Source: a virus | IMG/VR virus record: IMGVR_UViG_3300032020_001000 | Coordinates: 19,862 to 83,861 of that record | Strand: one strand, 5' to 3' | DNA length: 64,000 bases | In this document: positions 1 through 8,554 of the stretch, piece after piece | Layout of the letters: each line of letters starts with the position of its first letter | How positions within the stretch are numbered: the stretch's first letter is position 1 | Notes under the pieces: generated by a model | What the model was told of the DNA's origin: nothing | Database searches by the model: none | Seen by the model: only the letters and a program-made list of their open reading frames with translations | Position numbers and translations under genes: made by a program

Positions 1-1
1 G

Positions 2-106
2 TGGATCGAATGTGACACGATGCTGGATGCGGATGATGCCCGGCGGCTGACGATTGTGCAGATCCACCCACTGGTAGCCGAGGGCGGGATGGAGGGTAAG
101 GTATGA
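2..106 (+). CDS. C-terminal end of an unidentified protein (partial)
   Basis: An open frame enters from the left edge and stops at TGA 104-106, overlapping the ATG of the next gene in an ATGA junction. Only 34 residues are present, acidic in the middle and with no recognisable motif. The overlap indicates it belongs to the same operon as the SbcD-like gene. Function cannot be assigned. Confidence 0.6.
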   Translation, partial: WIECDTMLDADDARRLTIVQIHPLVAEGGMEGKV

Positions 107-1359
107 AGGTCATCTGTACGGGAGATTGGCATATCGGGGACGCCCGAACCTTGCGCGATGCCCAAGGACGCAACCAGCGCCTCATGGACTTTGCGCGATG
201 TGCCCGCTTCGTGATTGAGGACGGGATCGCGCGGGGCGCCGAACTGATCCTGCACGCTGGCGACATTTGGAATGGCCCACGCCCGACACCGCTAGAGACG
301 CGACTAGCCAAGGACGCATTCGATGTGGCGCTGGCGGCGGGCGTGCCTGTGCTCGCGATTGTGGGCAACCATGACATGCCGCGCTCGCCGGCGGAATATC
401 ATGCGCTCGACCATCTGCGCGACACCCCCGGGCTGACCATTGTTGACCGGCCCTGCCTATTAGGGTTTGCGCTTGGTGATGCTGAACCCATGCTGAGCCA
501 AGTGGCGGCCATCGAGGCATGGGAGGGCCCTGCCTTTGGCGCATTGTCGCTCCAGATCGCTTGCCTGCCTTGGCCCAACAAGTCGCTGCTGCTACAGGAT
601 GCCGACGTCCGCAAGCTCGGGCCGGGCGAGGTCAACCTGCTCGTGCGCGAGCGCATGATGGATGTCGCGCGCGCACTGGCCGGGCAGTTGCGGCCCGACG
701 TGCCCAGCATCCTGCTGGCCCACTGCAGCCTCGATGTGGCAGCGGCCGGGACGCAGGATCGGCTGATGATGCTCGGTGGCGACTGGACGCTGAATGCCGC
801 GGAGATCGCCGCGCTCGGTTTCACCTACGTCGCCCTCGGCCACATCCACAAGCCGCAGCAGATCGCAGGCAGTCTCTGGTACAGCGGCAGCCCCGAGGCC
901 TGCACATTCGGCGAGGAGGGCGAGGCCAAGCAGTACCTTCTCGTGGACATCGCGCCGGACGACCCCGAGGGCATCGAGATCGAGCAAGTCCCCACGCCGT
1001 ACCGCAACTTCATAACCATCGACGCGGCTGCGGGTTTCACGACATGCACTGAGGAGGTCGGCGGCGCCATCGTGCGGCTGCGCCTACCCGAGGCACAAAT
1101 GAATAACGCGAACACACTGCGCACGGCGCTACTTGGTGCAGGCGCGCTCGAGGTCAGCATCGAGATCGAGCGTGCCGAGTCGCAGCGGCGGGCAGGCGCG
1201 CTGGAGGTCTCGCACGGTATGGAGGTCGAGCCCGCGCTGCGGGCCTGGATCGCGCAGCGGCCCGACCTGGAGCCGCTTGCCGATGGCCTGGTGGCGGAGG
1301 GCCTTGCTATTGATCGCGGTCTGAGCGATCATCCTGAGCCGCGAGGAGCCGAGGCATGA
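103..1359 (+). CDS. sbcD: SbcD/Mre11-like metallophosphoesterase (exonuclease subunit)
   Basis: Predicted nuclease subunit of an SbcCD/gp46-gp47-type complex that processes DNA ends and hairpins during phage replication and recombination. The calcineurin-like phosphoesterase motifs are all present: GDWH at residues 7-10, HAGDIWN at 51-57, GNHD at 88-91, AHCS at 206-209 and GHIHK at 246-250, supplying the metal-binding Asp, His and Asn residues. At 418 residues it is a normal length for the family. The ATPase partner is encoded at 2518, separated by four small genes, which is common in phages. The start is the ATG overlapping the previous stop. The family call is firm; the exact substrate is inferred. 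Confidence 0.92.
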   Translation: MKVICTGDWHIGDARTLRDAQGRNQRLMDFARCARFVIEDGIARGAELILHAGDIWNGPRPTPLETRLAKDAFDVALAAGVPVLAIVGNHDMPRSPAEYHALDHLRDTPGLTIVDRPCLLGFALGDAEPMLSQVAAIEAWEGPAFGALSLQIACLPWPNKSLLLQDADVRKLGPGEVNLLVRERMMDVARALAGQLRPDVPSILLAHCSLDVAAAGTQDRLMMLGGDWTLNAAEIAALGFTYVALGHIHKPQQIAGSLWYSGSPEACTFGEEGEAKQYLLVDIAPDDPEGIEIEQVPTPYRNFITIDAAAGFTTCTEEVGGAIVRLRLPEAQMNNANTLRTALLGAGALEVSIEIERAESQRRAGALEVSHGMEVEPALRAWIAQRPDLEPLADGLVAEGLAIDRGLSDHPEPRGAEA

Positions 1360-1652
1360 CCGATCTCGAGTTCTTTATGCACCGCGTGCGAGACACCGGC
1401 CGTGGTCATAATATCGGCGAGCTACGGAAGGCCATCTATCGCATTGCCAGCACCGATGATGCACAGCAGTTTTTCCGTGGTGAGGAGATTGCGAGATCAA
1501 ACATCGGCTACCTATTGGGATACCTCAACGGCGAAGAGCGGCGGCGCAAGGCGGCTTTCTGGGTATCGGCCTGTGGTGTAAGGCATCCCATCTTTGGCTC
1601 ACAAGCTCACCGCCGGAGCGATGATTCCGGCCCGCCCGAGGTGGGCGGATGA
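1356..1652 (+). CDS. Small hypothetical protein
   Basis: A 98-residue protein whose ATG overlaps the SbcD-like stop (ATGA). The N-terminal 65 residues are helical and charged; the C-terminus is Gly/Pro/Ser-rich and probably disordered. No family recognised. Its place between the two SbcCD genes suggests co-transcription with the recombination module. Confidence 0.6.
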   Translation: MTDLEFFMHRVRDTGRGHNIGELRKAIYRIASTDDAQQFFRGEEIARSNIGYLLGYLNGEERRRKAAFWVSACGVRHPIFGSQAHRRSDDSGPPEVGG

Positions 1653-1954
1653 GTTCCTTCCTCGATGATGTGGGTTTGTTGATTGCAGAGACGACACAGT
1701 GTGCCGAGTGCGGCACAGACAGGCCGCCGCAGGCGTGGACATCAGGCGGCGCGATCCACATCAACTATGGCGGCGGTCGCGGGAAGTGGCTGCGGTTCTG
1801 GAATGGGAGCCTGGGATGGGAGGCGCTGCCCGACCCCGAGGGTCCGCGCGCCTGGTGCCCAGAGTGCAGGCGCAAGCGCGCAGCGCAACTGGACCGGACG
1901 CGCCAACGAGCGGTCGCGGAACGAATGCGAAGGGAGAGCGAGCCACATGGCTGA
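1649..1954 (+). CDS. Small zinc-ribbon-like hypothetical protein
   Basis: A 101-residue protein with two CxxC knuckles, CAEC near residue 17 and CPEC near 72, spaced as in a zinc ribbon; the segment between them is rich in Gly and Trp. The C-terminus is strongly basic (RKRAAQ followed by several Arg). Start and stop overlap both neighbours. It may bind nucleic acid or a protein partner, but no specific function can be given. Confidence 0.6.
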   Translation: MSSFLDDVGLLIAETTQCAECGTDRPPQAWTSGGAIHINYGGGRGKWLRFWNGSLGWEALPDPEGPRAWCPECRRKRAAQLDRTRQRAVAERMRRESEPHG

Positions 1955-2192
1955 GCGCACGATTCAGTGTTACATCCAGAGCATCGAGAATACTCTCCTC
2001 GAGGTTGGGGGCGCCCTGAACCTTGAGGACTGGAGTGGGGTCTGCCAGCTTCTGGAGGGCATCGAGGAGGACCTCGAGGCCGCTAGGCTCATCGCCGAGG
2101 GCCACGAGGAGGCGGGACAGCGAAAGGAGGGGGAAGGGCTTGATATTGAGCTGCCTTTGCGCGATGAATCATCACCAGGAGGCGCGGCATGA
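1947..2192 (+). CDS. Small acidic helical hypothetical protein
   Basis: The frame is open from further upstream, but the likely start is ATG 1947, which overlaps the previous stop and has GGGAGAG a few bases before it. The 81-residue product is acidic and mostly helical, with a Glu-rich middle. No family recognised. Confidence 0.55.
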   Translation: MAERTIQCYIQSIENTLLEVGGALNLEDWSGVCQLLEGIEEDLEAARLIAEGHEEAGQRKEGEGLDIELPLRDESSPGGAA

Positions 2193-2521
2193 GCGAACAC
2201 ACGCCCGGGCCGTGGCGCGTCGAACCGGGGCGGGAAACCCGCGTTGGGGCCGACATTGTGATTGTCTCTCGGAACGGATTGGTCGCAATCGCATGTACCA
2301 TCCATGAGGGGGCCGTCAACGCCGAGGCCAACGCTCGCCTGATCGCCGCCGCGCCGGAGATGCTGGCGGCGCTGGAGGCAGCCGAGGCACTGCTCAATGA
2401 GCACGAACATTGCCTGCGAGAGGACTGCACAAATCCAGGATGCGTAGTTTATCGTCAAGCGAGAGCCGCCATCGCCAAGGCGAGAGGCGGTGCAGAGGAC
2501 CCAGGAAAGGCAACGGGATGA
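2189..2521 (+). CDS. Conserved phage protein with HTPGPW N-terminus
   Basis: A 110-residue protein beginning with the MSEHTPGPW signature seen in a very common family of small phage proteins, followed by the family's NARLIAAAPEMLAALE segment at about residues 50-65. The role of this family is unknown. The last 40 residues add a Cys/His-containing stretch (C, C and C between 71 and 84) and a helical tail. Overlaps both neighbours by ATGA. Confidence 0.8.
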   Translation: MSEHTPGPWRVEPGRETRVGADIVIVSRNGLVAIACTIHEGAVNAEANARLIAAAPEMLAALEAAEALLNEHEHCLREDCTNPGCVVYRQARAAIAKARGGAEDPGKATG

Positions 2522-4947
2522 GACCGCTTAGTCTGAGGCTCGACAACTTCCAGAGCTATAGGGGCCCGCACGAGCTTGACCTGCACGGGATCAACCTCGC
2601 CATACTGAGCGGCCCCAACGGCGCGGGCAAGTCCTCGATCATCGATGCCATACGCTATGCCCTGTGGGGATATGCTCGCGCTGGCGCCGATAGCGTCGTC
2701 ACCGAGGGCGAGAACGTCGGGCGGGTGGAATTCGAGTTCGCGCTGGGGGCTGACCACTATCTGGTCAGCCGTCAGCGGAATCGCAAAGGGGGTGGCGGGA
2801 CAGCGCTGAGTTTCCAGAGCGTCATCGGCGACATCCTCCCACACGGGCGGCTCAACAACATAGTGCTCGATGGCAAAACGGTCGGGGAGACGCAGGCCAG
2901 CATCGAGCATGTCCTGCGCATGACCGATGATCTCTTCACCCAGACTGCCTGTGCCAACCAGGGGAATGCTGCCGCCTTCTCCCAGGCCCGGCCCGCCGAC
3001 CGCAAGCGCGTGCTTGGCGATATCCTCGACCTGGCGGCATGGGAGCGCCGGGCCGAGGCCGCGCGGCAGGCATCGCGGGAGGCGCAGGGTCGGATTGATC
3101 GGGCGAGCGCCGATATCCAGGCTGCCCAGACTGAGGCCGCAAAGCAGCCGGACATCGAGGCTCAGATCGCAACCAACGCCGAGCGCATCGCCTATGCCGA
3201 GCGCGACCAGCAAGGCATCCAGGCCGACCTAGCCACAGTGCAGGAGCAGCGGGTCGCCGCGATCGCACTGCGGGATGGCGCAGTGCGCAAGAGCGAGGAA
3301 CTGCAGGAGGCTCAGGGCCGGTGGCGGCTGATCGAGAGCCAGGTCAATGACCGTGCTGCGCGGCTGCGGAATCTCCAGCAGGTCACTGCTGACCGCGTCA
3401 ATGTCGAGCAGGCGCTGGCGCAGGCTATCGCAGCGGCGGAGCGCGCCGAGGAATTGGCGGACGCGCAGCGCCAGGCCCAAGAGATCGCGCATGAGGAAAA
3501 GCTAATTGTCGAACGAGCGGCCACCGCCAAGCGCGAGCATGAGGCAGAGATCGCCCGGGTCACCGAGGCACTCAGAGGTATCAAGCGGGACTATTCGCAC
3601 CAGGTGCAGGCGCTCGATACCGAGGTCGCGCACATCCGGGAGGTTCATCTCCATCGGGTCGCGCAACTCGACGACCAGCACGAGCGGCTCGCCAGGCAGG
3701 CGGAAGTGCTGGACGAGGTGCCGTGCGCCAACCCGGTTGACGAGGCCACGCGCCCTTCGTTCTTCGCCATCCGAGACAAATGCCCGCTGATCGCCCAGGC
3801 ACGCGAAGCCGTGGCGCAGATCGGCGCCGTGTACGCAGACCTTACGGCCGCCCGGGCAGCGGCTCCCTGGGCGGAGCGGCAGGCGGAGCTGGACGCCCTC
3901 CGCGGCCAGGCGAGCCAGATTGGGGCACCAGAGGCCGCCAGGCTCGCGCTGCTCGAGCGGGACGACCCACTGGCGCAGATCAGGGCCGACAGCGCCGCCC
4001 TGGCCGCCCGGCGCGCAGCGCTGGGCTACGTGGCGGGCACTTGGGAAGAGGCTCGTCGCGAGGCGGATAAGCGCCCGGCGCTTGAGATCCGCATGCGCGA
4101 GATCGAGGTCGCCGCGGCGCAGGCAGCGGAGCTGCAGGCTGCGCTGGATGAGGCGCGTCGGGCGGCAGCCGACCTGGGCGAGCGCGTCGCCCAAATCCAG
4201 TCGGAGATGCTCGACCCCGCCGCGATCCAGCGCAAGCTGAGCGATGTTGACGCGGAAATCCATCGCTGCGAGACAGCGCTGGTTGATCTGCGCACGACGA
4301 TCTCCCGCGCGCAAGCGCAGGCGGGTGCGCTGCACGAACGCCTCGAGGCGGCTCGCCGAGATGCCCGGCATGCAGACGAACTGCTGGAACTGCTGGAGAC
4401 GCTCGAGCGCCGGCGCCAACTGCTCGACCTGCTCGGCAACCCCCGTAGCGGCGCATTCTCACGGTCAGGCATCCCCGCACTCCTCATTGACCAGGCCGTG
4501 CCCGAGCTCGAGGCCGCGGCCAACGAGGTGCTGCGCGAGCTGAGCGATGGCCGGATGTCGGTGGCGCTGCACACGCAGCGCGAGACGCAGGCAAAGACTC
4601 TCAGCGAAACCCTCGAGATCATCGTCGCCGACGAGCGGGGAGAGCGGCCGTACGAGACGTTCTCCGGCGGCGAGGCAATGAGGGTTGACCTGGGCCTCCG
4701 CATTGGACTCTCGCGGCTGCTGGCAGCACGCGCGGGCGCGCGCTGCGAGATGCTGGTGATGGATGAGACCGCGGCCCCTCTCGATGCAGATGGCCGGCGC
4801 CTGTTCGTGCAGTGCCTGGGCCGGGTGGCGGAGCGCTTCGCATGCGTGCTGTGTATCAGCCACGTCGAGGAACTGAAGGACTTGTTCCCGGCGCAGATCG
4901 CTGTGAGCAAAGGCGATGGCGGCAGCCGCCTGGAGGTGTTGCGGTGA
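2518..4947 (+). CDS. sbcC: SbcC/Rad50-like SMC-family ATPase
   Basis: An 809-residue ATPase partner of the SbcD-like nuclease. It has a Walker A P-loop GPNGAGKSS near residues 32-40, a long coiled coil of roughly 500 residues, an ABC signature FSGGEAMR near 715, Walker B MLVMDET near 745 and a switch histidine in ISHVEEL near the end. At the coiled-coil apex the usual zinc-hook CxxC is not obvious; instead two Cys lie about 18 residues apart (C403 and C422), a looser arrangement. The chosen start, ATG 2518, overlaps the preceding TGA; the frame is open further upstream but that part shadows the HTPGPW gene. It should act with the 103-1359 product at DNA ends. Confidence 0.92.
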   Translation: MRPLSLRLDNFQSYRGPHELDLHGINLAILSGPNGAGKSSIIDAIRYALWGYARAGADSVVTEGENVGRVEFEFALGADHYLVSRQRNRKGGGGTALSFQSVIGDILPHGRLNNIVLDGKTVGETQASIEHVLRMTDDLFTQTACANQGNAAAFSQARPADRKRVLGDILDLAAWERRAEAARQASREAQGRIDRASADIQAAQTEAAKQPDIEAQIATNAERIAYAERDQQGIQADLATVQEQRVAAIALRDGAVRKSEELQEAQGRWRLIESQVNDRAARLRNLQQVTADRVNVEQALAQAIAAAERAEELADAQRQAQEIAHEEKLIVERAATAKREHEAEIARVTEALRGIKRDYSHQVQALDTEVAHIREVHLHRVAQLDDQHERLARQAEVLDEVPCANPVDEATRPSFFAIRDKCPLIAQAREAVAQIGAVYADLTAARAAAPWAERQAELDALRGQASQIGAPEAARLALLERDDPLAQIRADSAALAARRAALGYVAGTWEEARREADKRPALEIRMREIEVAAAQAAELQAALDEARRAAADLGERVAQIQSEMLDPAAIQRKLSDVDAEIHRCETALVDLRTTISRAQAQAGALHERLEAARRDARHADELLELLETLERRRQLLDLLGNPRSGAFSRSGIPALLIDQAVPELEAAANEVLRELSDGRMSVALHTQRETQAKTLSETLEIIVADERGERPYETFSGGEAMRVDLGLRIGLSRLLAARAGARCEMLVMDETAAPLDADGRRLFVQCLGRVAERFACVLCISHVEELKDLFPAQIAVSKGDGGSRLEVLR

Positions 4948-5171
4948 GGACGATCATTGGCATCGGCGGATGGTGGTTGGCGGGGTGGTGGGTGCTGGAC
5001 GGCCCACTGATGTGGCGGGTCGTGTGGATGGCGGTGGGATTCGCCATCATCCTGTGCATCGGCGGCTGGGAGGAGAATGCGAGCGTGCGCAGACGAGCCG
5101 CGCGATCCCTGCGCCGGAATGCGCACAAGGTCCTGGGCCAGGACATCAGCGTCAAGTTGGGCGGCGGGTAG
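4944..5171 (+). CDS. Small membrane protein
   Basis: The frame starts at GTG 4944, overlapping the SbcC-like stop. The 75-residue product has a Trp-rich hydrophobic N-terminal half (about residues 3-42) that could form one or two membrane segments, followed by a basic C-terminal tail with RRRAARSLRR. The inside-positive rule would place the tail in the cytoplasm. The last codons run into the 5' arm of the 99-nt structured element at 5159. No family recognised. Confidence 0.6.
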   Translation: MRTIIGIGGWWLAGWWVLDGPLMWRVVWMAVGFAIILCIGGWEENASVRRRAARSLRRNAHKVLGQDISVKLGGG

Positions 5172-5257
5172 TGTATGCGTTAGCGATTGGCGCATGCCTC
5201 CATCGGCGCCGGAAGACGCCGCCGGGCGAATACGGTGCCGATTGCTGCCCGCCGCCC
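5159..5257 (+). ncRNA. Candidate structured RNA element, copy 1 (99 nt)
   Basis: The element is closed by a perfect 10-bp clamp, GGGCGGCGGG at 5159-5168 with CCCGCCGCCC at 5248-5257. Inside are a hairpin ATGCG/CGCAT and a longer stem ATCGGCGCC with GGTGCCGAT that encloses a small CGCC/GGCG hairpin, giving a three-way-junction shape. A second copy with the same length and only five differences lies at 13108-13206. Both copies sit a few bases upstream of a small coiled-coil gene's ribosome site. No match to a known RNA family is claimed; it could be cis-regulatory, a processing site or a small RNA. Confidence 0.55.
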
Positions 5258-5285
5258 GCAATGAAAATCGAGAGGAGCCGACAGC

Positions 5286-5624
5286 ATGAAGATCGACATT
5301 AACAAACTGAGTCCCACCGAATTGAGCGACGTGGCCGAGGCCGCGCGTGAGCGGCTGGGCGCGGTGACCGAGGCGCAGAAGAACCTCGTCATAGCGAGGG
5401 AGGGTCTGCGGCGATCCATTGTGGAGAGGGATGGAGCCCGGGGCGATGTCCGCATCTACCGGGCGGAGATTGCGGAACTGGAGCAGATCATCAGCCCGAA
5501 GCGGCGACGCAAGGCGAAGGGGGCGCCGGATGAGGAGTGCGCCACGACGGTTGAGAGCGATGGCGCTGGCGCGGTTCCTGCGACAGTCGCGCCCAGATCG
5601 CGGAAGCAGCGGAGCCAGCCTTAA
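5286..5624 (+). CDS. Small coiled-coil protein with basic PKRRRKA motif
   Basis: A 112-residue protein with a strong ribosome site (GAGAGGAGC) before ATG 5286. Residues 5-70 form a likely coiled coil ending in PKRRRKAK, followed by a low-complexity tail. It is clearly paralogous to the 12604-12885 product, sharing the N-terminal (K/R)L(S/N)P-ELxx pattern, a central QxNLxxA...ERD segment and the terminal basic motif. The 99-nt RNA element lies directly upstream. Function unknown; the basic patch suggests nucleic acid contact. Confidence 0.65.
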   Translation: MKIDINKLSPTELSDVAEAARERLGAVTEAQKNLVIAREGLRRSIVERDGARGDVRIYRAEIAELEQIISPKRRRKAKGAPDEECATTVESDGAGAVPATVAPRSRKQRSQP

Positions 5625-5715
5625 CAGGGCGGCGGGCGTGATCTCGCCGCTTGACTTTTCTGCCGACCGGAGTGACAGATAACAGCCCGCGCTGCGGATG
5701 AAAGGAGTCGATGGG

Positions 5716-6012
5716 ATGCCAGCATTTATGGGCACGGTCAAGGGCACGAAGCTTGTCTACGTGGACGAGAAAGAGGAGGGGCAGATCATCAGTACCCATC
5801 CCGAGTGTATCGTCGGGCTGATCGCGCAGGACGAGAATCCACATGAGCTCGCGGACGCTCTCGGCGCGCTGCATGGCCGGCGCGTGCGCGTGCAGATCAC
5901 GCTGGAGCAGCCGGAGCTCTTCCCGGAGCGCGCCGCCGAGCAGACGGGAGCGCGGACCGCCGCGGAGATGGCAGAGCATGCAGCAGATCTGGAGCCGATG
6001 CAGGAGGAGTAG
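5716..6012 (+). CDS. Small acidic hypothetical protein
   Basis: ATG 5716 is preferred over ATG 5698 because AAAGGAG lies at an ideal distance before it. The 98-residue product has a beta-rich N-terminal half and an acidic helical C-terminus ending in a Glu-rich tail. No family recognised. It directly precedes the replication initiator-like gene. Confidence 0.6.
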   Translation: MPAFMGTVKGTKLVYVDEKEEGQIISTHPECIVGLIAQDENPHELADALGALHGRRVRVQITLEQPELFPERAAEQTGARTAAEMAEHAADLEPMQEE

Positions 6013-6035
6013 CAGCAACGGCAATGGAGGGCAGC

Positions 6036-6977
6036 GTGGCCGGTCGCACGATTTACAGCAGCATCTGGGATGAGCCCTGGTTTCACACATTCACTCCCGA
6101 CGCCAAGTTGCTGTTCCTCTATTTCGTCACCTCTCCGTTGGCGAACCCATCGGGAATCTACAGCATATTGCCGGGCCTCATCGCCGCGCACACGGGCTTG
6201 CGTGGCGTCCGCCTGGATCGCGCCCTAGATGGCATCACGGAGCGTTGCTGCTACGACCCCGACGATGGGGTGGTCTGGGTCAAGAACTTCCTGCGCGTCC
6301 AGGCCGGCGAAGTCAAGGCCGGATCGAAGTTCCTTATCTCGGCACTCAACCATGCCCTGCGCGGGCCGAAGCGGTTTTTGCGCGACTTTCTGGAGCACAA
6401 TCGGGACCTCCTCGGGGGGCTGCCAGCATACCCTACGGATACCCTATCGGTAGGGTATCGAGAGGGTATCGATACCCCCAAGAGAGAGGGACTAGTCCCT
6501 CCCCCTCTCTCAGGCTCAGGCTCAGTCCCTCCCTCAGGCTTAGTCACAGACCCAGGCTCAGAGGGAGGGAGGGGAGGCGCGAAACCGCTCCGCGTTTCCG
6601 CGCGGTCGCCCGAGCAAATCGCCGCCGACATCGAGGCCATCCTCGCAGCCACCGGATTCCGGGATAGTTACCAGGCCCTGGCAGATATACTGGCGGCCGA
6701 AAACAAGCGCGGGAAAGTGGCCGCTTCGCGGTTGCTCACAACCCTGCTGCAGCCGCTATGGCACGAGGAGCAGCAACGAGCCGGGGATGAGGCTGGTCGC
6801 ATCGCCTTCGAGTACGGGCTGCAGGCGGCGATACAAGCCGGCGCCCCAAACGTCAACTACGTCAAGCGCGCGACGGAAGGCGCGCTGAAGCGAGGAACCC
6901 GTGCAGAGACTCGGGCGGGTGTTGGAATCCGGCGCAGTGATGCCGGCCCCAGGGAGAAGGATTGGCATGAGGTCTGA
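6036..6977 (+). CDS. Replication initiator / replisome organiser-like protein
   Basis: The N-terminus reads TIYSSIWDEPWF, then TPDAKLLFLYF, PSGIY, VVWVKNFLRVQ and FLISALNHAL, the pattern of phage replication initiation and DnaD-like proteins whose N-terminal winged helix binds origin DNA. A Gly/Ser/Pro-rich linker at about residues 125-185 is encoded by the repeat-rich DNA at 6428-6575, after which a second helical domain follows. The next gene is a DnaC-like loader, the classical initiator-loader order. GTG 6036 fits the GGAGGG ribosome site; ATG 6024 is the alternative. As in lambda O, the origin may lie inside this gene. Confidence 0.72.
   Translation: MAGRTIYSSIWDEPWFHTFTPDAKLLFLYFVTSPLANPSGIYSILPGLIAAHTGLRGVRLDRALDGITERCCYDPDDGVVWVKNFLRVQAGEVKAGSKFLISALNHALRGPKRFLRDFLEHNRDLLGGLPAYPTDTLSVGYREGIDTPKREGLVPPPLSGSGSVPPSGLVTDPGSEGGRGGAKPLRVSARSPEQIAADIEAILAATGFRDSYQALADILAAENKRGKVAASRLLTTLLQPLWHEEQQRAGDEAGRIAFEYGLQAAIQAGAPNVNYVKRATEGALKRGTRAETRAGVGIRRSDAGPREKDWHEV
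6428..6575 (+). repeat. Iteron-like and inverted repeats within the initiator gene (candidate origin)
   Basis: Between 6428 and 6476 the motif ATACCC occurs three times and its complement GGGTAT twice, forming overlapping direct and inverted repeats. A perfect 14-bp palindrome AGGGACTAGTCCCT follows at 6487-6500, then several AGGCTCAG-like repeats and polypurine/polypyrimidine tracts up to about 6575. The protein encoded here is low-complexity linker, so the DNA rather than the protein is probably under selection. The position inside an initiator gene matches the lambda O/ori arrangement. Origin function is inferred. Confidence 0.6.
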
Positions 6978-7914
6978 CTTCGTTGCCGCCGATCCGAAAT
7001 GCCCGGCGTGTGGCGCGTCGGCGAAGCTGGTGCAGGACCCGGTGCTCGATGAGATCGCGGCATTCCTGGCTTGCGACTGCTATGGGCCAGGCGACTATCC
7101 ATTGGCCGAGGCGACGCCGCCCCCGCGGCCAGCCAGCGGGCCTTGCACTGACTGTGGCGCTGCGGAGACGCGGACCTGGGTTGCGGCTATCCGGCGTTGG
7201 CGCTATATGCGTGATTGCACGACCGAATGCGCCTGCGCCGCTTGCGAAGAGCGCAGGGACCGGGAGACACATGCTGCCGCCCAGGCCGAGATGGCCCAGC
7301 GACTGGTGGCCATATTGGACTGCGAGCGGCGCCTGCGGGCGGCCGGCATCCCCCGCGCCTACGGGCGCTGCGAGATCGCCACGTACCAGGCGCTCCCCGA
7401 GGTTGCGACAGCGAAGCAGCGGGTGATTGAGTTTGCGGGGCGTCTGAGTGATCACCTGAACGCCGGCCGCGGCCTCTGGTTCATCGGGCCGACCGGGACC
7501 GGCAAAACCCACTTGGCGGTGGCGGTGCTCAAGCTGGCGATTGATGCGGGCTGGGGTGGCCTCTACTGCTGGACGCGGGATTACCTGCGTGACTTGCGCG
7601 CGTCCTACGACGACCGCCAACTCGACCCGCTGCCCCGCCTCTTGGGGGCATCTGTTCTGCTGCTCGACGACGTGGGAGAGGCGCGCCTGGACCGCAACCC
7701 CGAGTGGGTGCGCGAGGCCCTGATTGATGTACTGGGTCACCGCCACATGGACCTGCGGCCAACATTGGTGACCAGCAACCGCAGTCGCCGAGAGCTGCGC
7801 GAGGACCTCGACGAGCGGATCACCAGTCGGCTGGCAGAGATGTGCGAAGTGGTGGTCCTGGAGGGTCCGGATTATCGGCTGCGCGAGGGCGCGGGAGACA
7901 GGAGTGCCGGGTGA
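6967..7914 (+). CDS. DnaC/IstB-like AAA+ helicase loader
   Basis: The start is ATG 6967, overlapping the end of the initiator gene; the frame is open upstream but only as shadow. The 315-residue product has a Cys-rich N-terminus with several knuckles (CPAC, CDC, CTDC, CACAAC) within residues 10-100, then an AAA+ domain with Walker A GPTGTGKTH near 174-182 and Walker B VLLLDDVG near 231, and a TSN sensor segment. This is the usual architecture of DnaC/IstB-type loaders that deliver replicative helicase to an origin. No helicase gene is seen in the window, so it may recruit the host enzyme. Confidence 0.85.
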   Translation: MRSDFVAADPKCPACGASAKLVQDPVLDEIAAFLACDCYGPGDYPLAEATPPPRPASGPCTDCGAAETRTWVAAIRRWRYMRDCTTECACAACEERRDRETHAAAQAEMAQRLVAILDCERRLRAAGIPRAYGRCEIATYQALPEVATAKQRVIEFAGRLSDHLNAGRGLWFIGPTGTGKTHLAVAVLKLAIDAGWGGLYCWTRDYLRDLRASYDDRQLDPLPRLLGASVLLLDDVGEARLDRNPEWVREALIDVLGHRHMDLRPTLVTSNRSRRELREDLDERITSRLAEMCEVVVLEGPDYRLREGAGDRSAG

Positions 7915-8243
7915 CTGAGGCAATGCCGACCCTGAGCCAGAAATGCGGGCTGTGTGGTCGGGCATTCGAGCAGGGCGAGGAGCGGCAGGGCGCCGGCGAC
8001 ATCGGGGCGCAGGCTATCAATGTCCGCTGCTCAGTGCCGGCGGCAATCTGCATCGTCGGCTGCGTGCTTCTCGCATTGCGCCATCCCGACAACGAGGGCC
8101 CATGCTCGATGCCAGCGCGCGTCTTTGCGCGAGGCCTAGCCGAGGCGATTATCCGGAGCGGTCTCATTCCGGTGCCACAGGCAGTGTACCAAGAATGGGC
8201 GCGGGAGCTGGGGATCGCTGGGCCGCAGCGAGGCAATGCATGA
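7911..8243 (+). CDS. Small Cys-containing hypothetical protein
   Basis: GTG 7911 overlaps the loader stop and is preceded by AGGAG at a good distance; ATG 7923 is the alternative. The 110-residue product begins with a CGLCGRAF knuckle near residue 13 and has two further Cys and a hydrophobic IVGCVLLAL segment. No family recognised. Confidence 0.6.
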   Translation: MTEAMPTLSQKCGLCGRAFEQGEERQGAGDIGAQAINVRCSVPAAICIVGCVLLALRHPDNEGPCSMPARVFARGLAEAIIRSGLIPVPQAVYQEWARELGIAGPQRGNA

Positions 8244-8554
8244 GCGACGGCGAGGAGATCATCGTCATCTGCCTGCCAACATCCTGCGGCGCGCCGCGCG
8301 CGCCCTCCGAGCGGCGCGAGTGCGCGAACTGCGGGCGGGCAATCTGGCTGCACACCGAGATGGTTCCTGTGGCCACGCGTTGTATCTGCATGGCCTGCGC
8401 CGCGCGGCTGCCCGTCCCGCCTGCCGTAGTGCATTCGGTAACGCGGAGTTACCTGCATTCGCGCCGATACTCCGATGCACTCATCGACCGCATCCTGGGC
8501 GCATTCAACCGAGCCATCGCGGAAGCGGGGCAACCGCCAGAAGGAAAGCCCTGA
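8240..8554 (+). CDS. Small zinc-knuckle hypothetical protein
   Basis: ATG 8240 overlaps the previous stop. The 104-residue product has CANC near residue 29 and CICMAC near 48, likely one zinc site, followed by a helical C-terminus with RRYSDALIDRIL. No family recognised. It is one of a run of Cys-rich small genes between 7.9 and 9.2 kb. Confidence 0.6.
   Translation: MSDGEEIIVICLPTSCGAPRAPSERRECANCGRAIWLHTEMVPVATRCICMACAARLPVPPAVVHSVTRSYLHSRRYSDALIDRILGAFNRAIAEAGQPPEGKP

Noticed and set aside
4026-5747. 573-codon minus-strand open frame across the SbcC-like gene end
   Set aside because: Ser/Arg-rich shadow opposite a well-supported gene and running through several + strand genes; no motif or ribosome site.
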